Assembly: GCA_033980235.1 (NCBI GenBank)
Contig: CM067067.1
Span: 12,800,401-12,864,400 of the forward strand
Length of the DNA stretch: 64,000 nucleotides
Reading direction: 5' to 3'
Source of the DNA: Diadema setosum
Lineage: Eukaryota; Echinodermata; Echinoidea; Diadematoida; Diadematidae
The position numbers and the translations under genes are program-made. The first letter of the stretch is position 1. Every line of letters starts with the position of its first letter. The notes beneath the pieces are model-generated. The model worked only from the letters and a program-made list of their open reading frames with translations, did no database searches and was not told the origin of the DNA. Positions 36,678-47,553 of this stretch are shown here, piece after piece.

Positions 36678-39600
36678 ATGGCTTCCAAAAATGATTGTGG
36701 CAAGATCTCTGAAATCAACGCAAACAGCAAATGGCCTATTGTCATACACAATGAGCAGAAGAATAAAGAAATTTCAAGACTTCTTCAACAGAGGCACAAA
36801 GTAAGGTGTAAGTAAATTTGTGATGACATTGACACATCGGACTGTAAATGTTAACTTGTTAGATCTCTAACCGTTAGAGTAGGGCCTAATCAGTGTCTAG
36901 AATAACGTTAGATCTAGACCATACGTCTACCTCCATGTATGGCAAACATGCAGTTGTGATTTAGGGTAGGACTAGGTGGGTAGCTGTAGCCAACACAACT
37001 TGTGGCCTGTAGCGTAGGAATTGCAGATTACGCTAGAAATCTAACGGTTAGTTCGGCCCGCGCTAGCGCTCTGCAGCTGGGAGCTGGGCGCGCCAGCCCT
37101 GCCCCGGACGCGTTTTTTTTTTTTAAGACGGCACAGATTGGGGCATGGCGCGTGTTAAACCTATGGGAAAAACGTTGGGTTAGGGTTTTTGGTTATGGTT
37201 ATGGTTATGGTTAGGGTTAGGGTTGGGGTTAGGGTTAGGGTTTGATGGTTAGGGTTAGGATTAGGATTAGGGTTAGGTTTAGGGATAGGGTCCCCGATAG
37301 ATTTTTAGTTTCCCCAATCTGTGCCGTCTGCCGCCTGCCACTGACCAGTATACCAGCCAGTGCTACGGGCACGTGCTAGCTGCAGCTACTACAGTATCGA
37401 TGTCCTTGTGCCCTGGGCACGAGCATGGCAGGCTGGATACTTAGTAGGTTGCGTGTGACTTGGTCCCATGACAACGTGTGGTGCTTTCCAGTGTTACTCT
37501 TTAAAATATACGTGTATGTTCTCAGTAATGTTGATTTGTCAAGAGAGAGAGAGAGAGAGAGATGTCATGCTCTGTTTGGTGTAGCAGATTATGTTTTATG
37601 AGTGATTGTGAGTCTGTTTCAGTGCTAACTGTCGTTTATATTCGAAGACGCTCAAGTGCTACATAGAGTAGACCCTACCACTACACTACGTCACTAGATT
37701 ATCTAGATCTAGGTGGTAACGTTAATAGTAGAAATTAGAAGTCTAGTTAGTAGTTGTGCAATGCCAATTGCCTTTTGTTGCCCCACATGGATATGATTTG
37801 GACAGGTACAAAACTTTTGATAAACAAAATAAGCGAGTTACTAGAGAGGCATTGCTATCTGACGCTAAACTTAATGTTTCTGCTATTTGTCCTTTTTTTT
37901 TGGGGGGGGGGGTGGACCATGAAACAAGTTGACTAATAGACATGGCAGTTAATGATTTATCTTTGTTCTGCTTTTGTTTTTTTTTTTTTTTTTTTTTTTT
38001 AACACATTTCATGCCCTCCTCACCTGCAGTCAGTGACAGCACAGTCCCAGGTACTTTCATCTTTCCACTGTCTGCCATTGCATTCATGGTCACACCACTT
38101 GACAAGGTGTCACTGGAATGGCCACCCAAGTCGGGTCATATCCAACTCGACCATGACTTCGTTGACAGGTTGGTAACAGACTGACATTGTGTCTTATGCA
38201 ATGTTTCTTCCTAATCTACTGTCATTTCTATGGAAAATCATCACAATTAACAAAATGTCCGATTGGCAGTACACTGTATAACCGTTTCAATATTGATGTA
38301 GAAAATTGAGGGAGAAAAAAATTGAGATTGGGAATGTGTTAATTAAAATACAATTGAGTGTCATAGGCGTGCTGATTGCTCATTGACAAATGACAGTTTA
38401 GTTAGCTTAAATTGATTGTACACATCATTATTTTTTCATAACACTGCAATCTCATAAAATCCACTGCATTTTGTCTGGTTTTTGATTTGTTTTCTTTCCT
38501 TTTCATTTGCTTGTTTTTTGTTGTTGTTTGTTTGTTTTTTTTTTTTTGCAATGTACTTAGCATCCATAATTGCATTTAATGTAAAAACATTTCTGGATGT
38601 CTGCACCTGGTGGTAAGATTTCTGTTTCAGACAGAGGAAAGTACAAATAAGCATTATTTCCTGTTCTAGAATACATCCACAATTGGAAATGTGGTTCAGG
38701 TAATAATATTTACACCAGATTATTAATTAATATTATTATTATGATTATTTACTAATATTATTATTTTTTTTTTTTGTAGCTACATTGTAAGTAATCATCA
38801 ATCTGCAGTTAATGAGTTATGTTCAGTTCATGGAAGACCAAAAAAAAAAAAAACTTACGTTTTTTTGTTTGTTAATCTTTTAAAGGTACCGGTACCCAGG
38901 AGAACCATTTGCATTGCAGTAAATGTAATGAGAAGATCATATCCATAATTTTAATTGTTGTTAGGTATGTCACTCTAAAACACTCCTTTCTACATGTCAT
39001 ACACCAAGGGTGCTCAAGTTCATCCAAATTCATCGCAACAGCTACTTGGTGGTATCCTCTGCATTACATGGTCCACATGAGATGGAGGTCATTGCAGCAA
39101 TTCAGCGACGGTAATTCTTATTTTTATCCTCCTCGTTACAACTGGGTAGTTCGTAATCAAATTTTGCCATTTGCTTAAAATGTTTCATGCAATATTAGCT
39201 GTCTAGTTTAACAGCACATTCGTGTGATATGTTTCAAGAAGCATTGCCATGAAAGAGCATTAATTGACTTTGACTTGATGCCCAGCTAGCCAGAGAATCA
39301 ATGAACTTTATCGTTCCTTTTGGCAAAGTTTTACTCTACAGGGAATATCTTGGATTCTGCAAATACAAATACAGGTGACTCCCATTATAATAAAGTTCTT
39401 GGGATTGGCAGTTTTCTTTAATTTTAATGAAATTTTGTTATAACCTTACAGTAGGCCCATAGTATATAAAGACATAAGATGATAAGTTTGGAACCAGAAT
39501 TTTTATTTCATTATAGTGAGAACTTCATTATATCCATGACCCAAATTTTATCATAAGTTATAACCAAATTCATTACATTCCATACTCTGACCTTGATCAT

Positions 39601-40758
39601 TACCTGCAGTCAGGTCTATTCCAAGGGGGAAAATGAAACACTAATAATCATTTCAAAAAAGAGTAATGTTCTTTATCCATAATAATGTTAAAGGCATTGT
39701 GTCACTCTTCTGATGTTGTTTACTGCATTTCACAACCCCAGGTTTGTGGATAGCAACCTCAAGATTCTACCTGTGCATAATGATGCAGAGTGTGTGCAAA
39801 CAATTCAGACAATTGCTCAGGTGAGGATTCTGCAGAGTACCAAACTTTTTATTTTCATTTCAGCTGAGTAATAGAGAGGGCACGAGTTTGTTTGTTTGTT
39901 TGTTGTTTTTTTTTTCCTCTGAAACAGCATCAGTCCTTTGAAAGTGTTTGTTCAGTACACTTCTTCATATGAATAAAGTACATCTACAGAATTTGCTCAT
40001 TTGTAATGAAGTTCTACTCATTCTCTCCTCTATCAGGCCACTTGCAAACCTACTTCAACCATACTGAAATCCCGACTGGATGGCATTCTATCTCGTCAAA
40101 GCAGAGAAGAAGTGGTCCTGAACATCCTATCACAGATCGGACTAAGACACCACGATATCCTTATGAACCCTAAAGTTTACAAATGAGCCTGCCATAGAGT
40201 TGGCAAGAACTGAAAAGAGGATCTGCACATACTTGATGTTCCTTTGGTTCTAAATTCTGGTTCTAAATCCCTCAGCCAATGTATTTGTGTAGGTTTATGC
40301 TTGTATGATAAAGTATGATTAACAAGAGAGAGTTGTGCTTGTTTTTCATTGGTTGATCTCACGCATGCAGATGATCCTATGGTATGTGTGTGTGTCTGTG
40401 CATTTGCTTGAATTAGAAAACAAAAATAATTGAAAAAATAGTTTAAAAAAACAAAACAAAACAACAACGATCAGTAAAAACTGTACTTGTCATCAAACCT
40501 AGAATTGTGAAGGTGATAGTGTTACATTTCTTAATCATTCTTCAGAAAAAAAGTAACCTTGTCACCTGATCATCATCCATGTGACTTTTGATCAACCTTG
40601 ACTTCATAGAACAGTGCCTAGTGCTACAGCAGGGTTTCGGATCTCTATCTGCCATTGCTATGGCAACAAGGGAACAGCTAATGGACTGCAGCTTGGACAA
40701 CCAGACAGCCACAAAAGTCCAGACTTTCTTCAAAATGGATAACTATGCAGAGGAGTGA
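36678..40758 (+). CDS. SPO16: SPO16 (C1orf146) meiotic ERCC1-like protein, 237 aa
   Basis: Complete hand-built gene of six exons with all phases consistent: 36678-36807, 38030-38168, 39009-39110, 39742-39820, 40037-40154, 40613-40758. SPO16 pairs with SHOC1 in an XPF-ERCC1-like complex that binds recombination intermediates and supports meiotic crossover formation. Residues about 18-150 match the vertebrate protein in order: LLQQRHKVR, then FSDSTVPGTFIFPLSAIAF, then LKFIQIHRNSYLVVSSALHG, then NLKILPVHN. Residues about 165-237 add a helix-hairpin-helix-like tail (VLNILSQIGL, then LQQGFGSLSAIAMATREQL, then ATKVQTFF), like the ERCC1 C-terminus. The mammalian protein is near 180 residues as I recall and lacks this. 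Intron 5 appears to be U12-type AT-AC. The start ATG gives MASKND; an overlapping frame beginning at 36562 is a shadow. Confidence 0.85.
37126..37329. mobile_element. Inverted repeat enclosing telomere-like repeats
   Basis: A perfect 18-base inverted pair, AGACGGCACAGATTGGGG (37126-37143) and its complement (37312-37329), brackets about 120 bases of TTAGGG-type repeats (37171-37290) with variants TTATGG, TTGGGG and TTAGGA. It is in intron 1 of SPO16. It could be a MITE that carries telomere-like repeats, or an interstitial telomeric tract flanked by inverted sequence. Confidence 0.7.
39372..39580. mobile_element. Diverged copy of a pogo-like MITE
   Basis: It starts CAGGTGACTCCCATTATAA and continues with AAAGTTCTTGGGATTGGCAG, closely matching the element at 45252-45436. 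The right end has decayed. It lies in intron 3 of SPO16. Confidence 0.5.
40155..40612 (+). other. Apparent U12-type AT-AC intron (SPO16 intron 5)
   Basis: The exon ends CACCACG and the intron starts ATATCCTTA, differing from the minor-spliceosome AT-AC donor consensus ATATCCTTT only in the last base. No GT donor in phase exists near the exon end. At the 3' end, AACCTTGAC resembles the minor branch point, with the A at 40601. An AC ends the intron at 40612, 11 bases downstream, inside the normal window. An AG at 40608-40609 would also keep the frame, adding one Gln. Both choices join the helix-hairpin-helix segments correctly. Confidence 0.8.
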
Positions 40759-40782
40759 TGCTTTTTTCTGCAAAGAGGCTTA

Positions 40783-40993
40783 TACTGTAAATCCAGAAGT
40801 TTTTGTGCACATGGAACTTTCACAAATTTTGTAAAGTGTAAAGATTTGCAAAAGTAAAATAAACGCAAGTGTTTCGTCTACAATGCATTCAGTGCCAATG
40901 GCAATTCACAAAAGTTTCATGCTGCGAAAAAGGCAGTTGGCTACAATTCGTGAAAGTTTCATAATAATAAGTGAATAATTCTGATTTTACAGT
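40783..40993. mobile_element. MITE in the SPO16 3' UTR
   Basis: The ends TACTGTAAATCCAGAAG and TCTGATTTTACAGTA are inverted repeats starting 25 bases after the SPO16 stop codon. The interior holds several 'cacaaa/tttgtg' and 'gaaagtttca' words. It is non-coding. The element supplies the first AATAAA after the stop. Confidence 0.65.
40858..40863 (+). terminator. Candidate poly(A) signal of SPO16
   Basis: AATAAA 100 bases past the stop codon, inside the MITE at 40783-40993. Another AATAAA near 43023 would make a 2.2-kb 3' UTR. Confidence 0.45.
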
Positions 40994-43181
40994 ATTTCCA
41001 GGATATTCTGTGCAGATTCATTTGTTTAGTGACCTATAAACCACAAATTAGATTAATGAGAATTGGACAGGCTAGAAGTGCAGGCCGTACTAGTATACAG
41101 CATGTCATGTACACAATTCAAGGGTGCCCATGGTTGCATTTAAAAGTTTTTTAATACATTTAGCTTGGTATGTTCCTTGCTTTTCTTCTTCATTGCCTCC
41201 TGTTGACCAAAAGATCAGTCTATATTTATTGTTGGGAATATATTCTGTGGAGACTACATTTGGCTTCATGGAATCTCTCTCCTAGACTCGAGGCTCTCAT
41301 TCCTGATGCTGCTGTATGGGGATGCTCTACCAACTGAAACCAATGTTATTGTCCAACAAATGCATTTGCCAATGATTGGTCAGCACAGTATTAGTGTGCC
41401 AAGCTGGTAGCTGTATTTTTTTTCCATGAAAAATCCACTCAAATCTGTGGTATTTCAAACATAGTGGTTGTAGTGTATTTTATTAGATGTTAATATTACT
41501 TATTAATATTACTTATTTAGGTTTGAATTTGCTGATCCATGACTCTGAATTGGACGTACGAGTAACCTAGGAAGATGACCCACCCAGAACGTCCATAGGG
41601 ACAGAGGTTAAGCATCCTCCCAGAGTGGTGTCTATGAGAGGCTTCCATCTGCCTTGGAGGAGAACCATCAAAGTAAAGAAATGTTATAAAACTCCTCCAG
41701 ACAGGTAGATTTTTCTGTCTGTGTATCCTGGTGCTATTTTAATCAACATATTTTCTGTGAGAGGAAACTTAATCCCACTTCTGTGCAGAGTGCAATTCAA
41801 CACAAGATGCTCAAGAAGCAGAATAGCCATGTCAATAACATTGCAGTCCACTGGAATTAATAAATTCATATTTTGCCTGAAACTAAACTACTTAAAGGCA
41901 TATATCATAGGTTTCAGCAAAATTTCCATTTCTGTTTCTCTTCGGTGATACTATTACTAAATGAGAGACCCCCTCATGCCCAACCCCTTTTAACCTTAAA
42001 ATCTTCAAAGCTGACATACAATACCTGAACCTCATGGATTTTAAAGATTTGAACCTGATATTGGGACAATTTTTCAAGCAGAATTATCTTCTTTTATAAT
42101 ATAAATTTTAACAACATAGCCAGTAGACAGGGTATCTCACATTTTGTCACAAAAACATTGTGTATTTTATTCCCCTACCAGAACAGTGTGTATCTACCTA
42201 GATGTATCCTCCTTTCTTGTGTATGATGTGTTAGTAATATGAATAAACTATTGATCATTCAGTTATCAACCAGAGATCAACCAAGAAGTGTATGTTGCAT
42301 AAAAGGTTAGAGAGAACATGGTAAAACATTGTCTAAAACTTGATGACTAATCAGAATGCATATACAAGTACCAATAATTCACATGTATTATGCAGACATG
42401 CATTAACAAGATGTTATGCAATGAACATCTATTGATAGTTTTGTATACTGTAGCTTCAAAACAGAACGTCATTCTACCAGTATGTGTTCAACAAAGAAAT
42501 TCTAGCCCCCTGTGCTCTCAGGATGGTACGTTTGATGATGAATGAAAAAAGTGAGGATGAATTGTTAGTCTACCTTTCCTATCATCTGCAGAATGGTAAC
42601 CTACTGAAAGGTCACCTCATACATGAAACATGTTACAGTAGCGGGGGAAAATAGAGTTCTATTCTCTCCAATTCTCATTGACTTTGTCATTTACATCAAC
42701 AGGTGAAATTCAGTGCCCATGTAGTTATGGAATGCAACGTAAGAACAGGGTGGTGTACTTCCCTGATAAAACATATAAAATGTGTGTGTGTGGGGGGGGG
42801 GGGGAGGGGCTACAGCTTTAAGGATGTTGGGTTCTGAAATTTAGCAGTTTAAAAACTTGCTTTCAGACAAATTATCAATTGTGAAGAACTTGTATACAAT
42901 GTGTACTTCTTTTCAGCATACTTTGTCCGTGAACAATACATTTATTTCTAATGTTTTCCTTCCACTTTTGGCAGTCCACTCATATGGAACTATTCCAATT
43001 TTTGTCAACACATCATTAGTAGAAAATAAAGTGTAAACTCTCTGGACTGTTTTTGTTGTTTACCAAAACCTCATGTGGGCAATGAGCCATGAATTCAACA
43101 CCGATAGATAGAATTCACACACAAATGAAAGGAAGAGCATGAAGACACATGTTGCATTTGTTTTAAAATTTACAATTTAGA
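40994..43181. other. No gene recognised between SPO16 and NDUFA8
   Basis: AT-rich DNA between the two convergent genes. It includes a (GT)n followed by a poly(G) run near 42781-42800. A possible distal SPO16 poly(A) signal lies at about 43023. No exon with a supported frame was seen. Confidence 0.5.
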
Positions 43182-43187
43182 TTTATT
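43182..43187 (-). terminator. Candidate poly(A) signal of NDUFA8
   Basis: AATAAA on the minus strand about 630 bases after the NDUFA8 stop codon. It lies some 160 bases from a plus-strand AATAAA near 43023, as expected for convergent transcripts. Confidence 0.4.
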
Positions 43188-43813
43188 ACAGGTGCACAAC
43201 ACCAATGCTGCATTCACAAAATGCAAAATTACATCTCTTTTGCAGCTGACAATTGCACCCATTGGGCTATTATCAGAGTTTGAACAACACATCTGGAAAA
43301 AAAAAAAAAAAAACAATCTTGTTGAAGCATGCATATTTGTGATGAACTAGGTGGCTTGTTTCTTGCATGTTGGTCATGATAAAGTCATGTTCCTTCTCGT
43401 GTCTGAATTAATCCCCACCTTGTGAACTCCACATGAACATCTAATAAAAAAGGGAGATCTGAAATATTAAATATGGTACTTGGGCAAACTAATCCTCATG
43501 TACTTTCAGAGAAAAAAGTCTTTACAACCAGATCAGTTCTGGGAACAGTAAAATTTCAACACCACGAGAAAACAGTGGAATATTCATGTTCTCATGCCCA
43601 GGTGATGGGATAATTTGAACTGATGAGGACTCTTCCTTGGTGGTTGTTGCGATACCTAGTAACATGTAGTCTTTACATACCACACTGCATTTTTGTTGGC
43701 AATTTCTGATTCAACCACAAAAATGATGTCTGCGACAGTAATGCTGGCACTCTGAAGAGATAATTCACTATGTCTAGGAGATAGCTATCAATATAATATC
43801 ATACATGTACACA

Positions 43814-46800
43814 CTACCAGAAGAAGAAAAACTTGGATCCTGTCTTTGAAGCAGGGAGGTTTGCTGGTGGCACGGGCTGAGGCTCTGGTGGGGGTATTGG
43901 TCTGAGGTCAAAGTTGGGAAGTGGTCTTTCTGTCTTCACAACAGTTACCTATATGGGGAATGAAAAACGGCAGATAGTACCAAGCAGTTGAGAAAACAAC
44001 CATAATCACAATTTTCATTAGCAGCGTTCACTAATGTTCTCACTGATTTGCATCTGCTTGTTAACCTCCAATTTTGATATGTCACTAACGGGAACTAAGG
44101 GTTAACCCTAATGAAAATTACAGTATCTAGGAGACAACACATTAATTGGGAACACAATACTCATTAATGCTGCTCAAACCTTTGACTACATCAACAGGCG
44201 TGAAATGTGTGTATCTAGTGCATTTGATGGCAATACTAGCACATTCAAAATCCCCATGATCTTTATAACTTATATGAACATATTTTCACTCCAGATATGT
44301 ATCATACGCATGTACTTGTTATTTTTATTCATACCGTACAGAAGGGAGATGGACTTCCGCACAAAAAATCCTAGGTTCATATCGTACCTGCTGCAAACAT
44401 CCTCGGACAAATTAACCTTTTTCATCCACTTAATCTCTTGAACTCTGTATACCTAACAGTATTTGGGCTATTGTGGCAGGATGTACGGCTCTTGAGTGAA
44501 CAGTGCTCTCTATGAAGGTGCTACCCTGAACCATATTACTTCAATACAATCATTCATCATACATTGGACAACTCCAAAGTATTTTACAATGAAAAGAGGC
44601 ATATAACCTGTGTTCTAATCAACACAGCTACAAGAGCTCCTTGTGTGATGGAATTTGGTCTGAGCTGCACTTTGCAAACCACATCAGAACTCCTCATTGA
44701 GATGGCTAGTATGGTGTGGGGAATGCATAAAATGTGCTCGGCTTTGCAAAACATCTTGAAACTCTGTTGAGCATCACTGAGCATGTTACTTGCCTTTCCT
44801 AGATCTCCAAGCTCTGGTCTGACCCATCCCATGTTGTCAAACACACACTTGTCAAACTGCTGCTGTGATGAGCGACATCTACAAAGGAAAATTTAGAACA
44901 GTTGGATCATTTTGCATATACATAAAAAAAAGAAAATCATAATTTCTCATGGAAAACAATGAACACAAAATGCAATGTTGACATAGTAGTTGACTAGGAA
45001 GGACTTTTCATTAATGACAATGTTCTGTCATGGATGATTAAGAATTTTCACACAGTGTAAAAATATACATAAGATATTGCAGCCACAGTGATTGATGTAC
45101 TGTACCATTTATATGCCTGTATCTGCTCATCTCATGTTCCCATCACAATCCTTCTAATCAGGAACTGGAGAAACCTCAGTCTTGGTCCTGATGACCACTT
45201 CAGAAAACAGTCCCCCTTTGTTTCCACCATGATATTCATACAAAGTACATACAGTGGACTCCCGTTACAACAAAGTCCTCGGGACCGGCAGTTTTTTTTT
45301 TTTTCGTTGTATCGAAATTTTGTTATAACCAAACAAATAAATCAAACATAGAGTGGATAATGTTGCAGCCTGAATTTTTACTTTGTTGTAACTAGAATTT
45401 TGTAATAACCGTGTTCGTTATAATGGGAGTGCACTGTACATAATGGGTTAAAAATAGGCTGCACACAACAATTATCTTCTTAAATCTGGCTGCTCAGTAC
45501 TAATGAGGTATTAAGGTTCAGAATTGTTATCATTTGTGATACTATTCTCTGTACTAATTACATTTGAAGCTTTTCTACGATATGGCTCTGAATTACATTA
45601 TTCACCAGAAAAACAAACAAACAAACAAAACAAAACAAACACTCAAAATCATGCAAGTCTGCTGCTTAGAAAGCAAAAGTCTCACCTCCTGTATTCTTGT
45701 CTGTTATGGTCAAGACATGTCCAGTACTCGGTGAAGGATTCATTGCAGTGAGCTCTGATCTGGTTGAAGAAATTGAACGCACATGCCGTCACTTTCCTCC
45801 CTTCCTCCAAACATTTGCGTGGGTCCTTCTCCTCATCTTTGCACAGCATGAATTCCTGCATCATCAGGAGCAAGACAAGATCAAATCAATGAGTAAAATG
45901 TTTACTGTTACAGATATTGGCAAATAATGAATTCATCAATATTTACATTCAAGTTCCTTGATTAGGATACATTTTATATTATCAGCTACCAATACATACA
46001 GTGGACTCCTGTTATAACAAAGTTATATTTTTATTATTAAATTTATTTAAATCTTAATTAGGACCTACATGTGGAAACTACAATGGCACCTGCACCAAAG
46101 TTTGACTGTGCGCAAAAGCATAATGTATTTGTGGATAAACTCGGCCCCTCACAACCCCAACACAAGGGGCCGATTTTACCTGTTAGGCCGAGTTTACCCA
46201 CAAATACGGCATAGGCCTAAACTATATAGGTTCTAGGTTTCTACTTGTAACGTCTGTTGTAACAGGCGGTCAAATTTGGACGGCATTGTGGGTGGTCGAA
46301 TCAAGGGCGGCTTGCGATTTTCTATGTGAATCTTGAAGTCATCACAGCAGTGCAGTGTCACCGTTGTCAGTAACTACACGCAGCGCTGTCACGAATCGCG
46401 ACAGCGCTGCACCCCTTTTCCTTCGCGGACGTTGTTATCGCGCTTATATCGTTCACTGTTTCCTTCATGAATATCTTTATTAATCGTGGAAAACTAAAAT
46501 ATAAGGAACTATCGTAATCTATGATCATCATTCAATAACCGGTATGCGATTTTTTGTTTAATTACGTCTAAGACTTACCGAAATCTATGGCTGAAATCAG
46601 GTCTGTAAACGTCCTTACTGCTTCACTCCTCATCTGCGTGTTATATGAATAGCATTCACTCTCGTATACTACAACGTAGGTAGTCGGAGATAGTCGGATG
46701 ACCCCGACTCAAAAAGGTCAAATCATTGCCAGTGCAGCACGCGCGGATCTACTACAAGTTTTACGTAACACATGAAACGCACGGGCGCACGGGCGTAGGT

Positions 46801-47553
46801 AAAAAGCAACCACTTCTGAATGCGCATGCGTGGTAGTTTGTTGATTTTTTGAAGCTCTCGAAGGAAAAGATGCCACCGCACGATCTATACTCCGAAAAAT
46901 TCAACAATAAGGTCTGGATACCAACAAAACGCCGAATTCAACTCAACAATCAGGAAAATATGCTGTAGGTAAGTGTTGCAATTATATTACTCTTAAAATC
47001 ATAAAAAATAAAAGGTATTTTATGTGATTTTGCCGTCAATAGTGACGGTCGGTTACAACGTTGAAACACTAACACATGTCAGACCCTGTTCACAGTGTCT
47101 GGTCAGGCTACGTTGTCAGTAGAGAGTGGCGCAGTGCAAGTGACGGTGCAGAGCCAGAGGTGCATAAAGGACAACTATAATTATCAACGTCTGCAAAGAT
47201 TAAATCAGAGATTCTATGAACTATATTCTACATGTCTAGACAAAGTACTTCCCTCTAGGCCTTAATGTCTAGATAGTAGAAAGCCTAGAGGCTAGGACTT
47301 TCTAACGTTAGAGTCTATCCGAGTAGGTTGAGCTACGACTCGTACGAGTAAGATTGCACAGTCAACATGGTTACGAGTATGTGGGACTGTAGTAGCTAAA
47401 AGTGTGTTACCCCACAGACGATTCACCAACCTTATTTTCTCTGTCACACTGGCGTCCATAATGAAAAGCTCCAGCCTTCAGCGCTGACGATGTGAGAGGA
47501 ACATCGGGAACATTTAGTTCCTCTTTTTCTGGTAATACCACAACTTCAGGCAT
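43814..47553 (-). CDS. NDUFA8: NDUFA8, mitochondrial complex I subunit, 170 aa
   Basis: Complete gene of four coding exons: 47431-47553, 45686-45855, 44794-44878, 43814-43948, all phases consistent. NDUFA8 is an accessory subunit of NADH:ubiquinone oxidoreductase on the intermembrane-space side of the inner mitochondrial membrane. It is imported and oxidised by the MIA40 pathway. All four CX9C motifs are present at residues 36/46, 56/66, 78/88 and 99/109, the layout of two CHCH domains. Family blocks are clear: [28 protein letters not shown], then [16 protein letters not shown], then VKTERPLP, and a C-terminus of GSKFFFFW. Length agrees with the mammalian protein of about 172 residues. The start ATG gives [13 protein letters not shown], which fits the family. 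Intron 3 (43949-44793) has a GC donor (AAG then GCAAGT); the alternative GT donor 4 bases on breaks the frame. Intron 1 contains repeats and an orphan exon-like ORF. Confidence 0.95.
45252..45436. mobile_element. pogo/Tigger-like MITE
   Basis: The left end CAGTGGACTCCCGTTACAAC pairs with the right end GTTATAATGGGAGTGCACTG, and both are flanked by TA. The CAGT start, the GTTATAAC word and the TA target resemble pogo/Tigger elements of the Tc1-mariner group. It has no transposase. It lies in intron 2 of NDUFA8. Confidence 0.65.
45999..46026. mobile_element. Fragment of the pogo-like MITE
   Basis: CAGTGGACTCCTGTTATAAC repeats the left end of the element at 45252, preceded by TA. The remainder is lost. 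Confidence 0.5.
46124..46206. repeat. Short inverted repeat
   Basis: TATTTGTGGATAAACTCGGC and its near-complement GCCGAGTTTACCCACAAATA bracket about 40 bases, which contain a second small pair (GGCCCCT/AGGGGCC). It is a hairpin-forming unit in NDUFA8 intron 1, perhaps a minimal MITE. Confidence 0.6.
46870..46968 (+). other. Orphan exon-like 32-codon ORF
   Basis: A plus-strand ATG opens [20 protein letters not shown] and continues to a TAG that coincides with a strong donor (TAG then GTAAGT). It sits in NDUFA8 intron 1 on the opposite strand. It could be a first exon of an unseen transcript in which the stop is part of the splice site. No partner exon was identified. Confidence 0.2.

Noticed and set aside
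36562..36804. 80-codon frame overlapping SPO16 exon 1
   Set aside because: It seemed at first to align with the SPO16 N-terminus (SLKSTQT), but the other frame starting at 36678 gives LLQQRHKVR and the right phase for exon 2, so this one is a shadow.
40177..40467. Minus-strand frame over SPO16 intron 5
   Set aside because: It has no domain and overlaps an intron with strong splice evidence.
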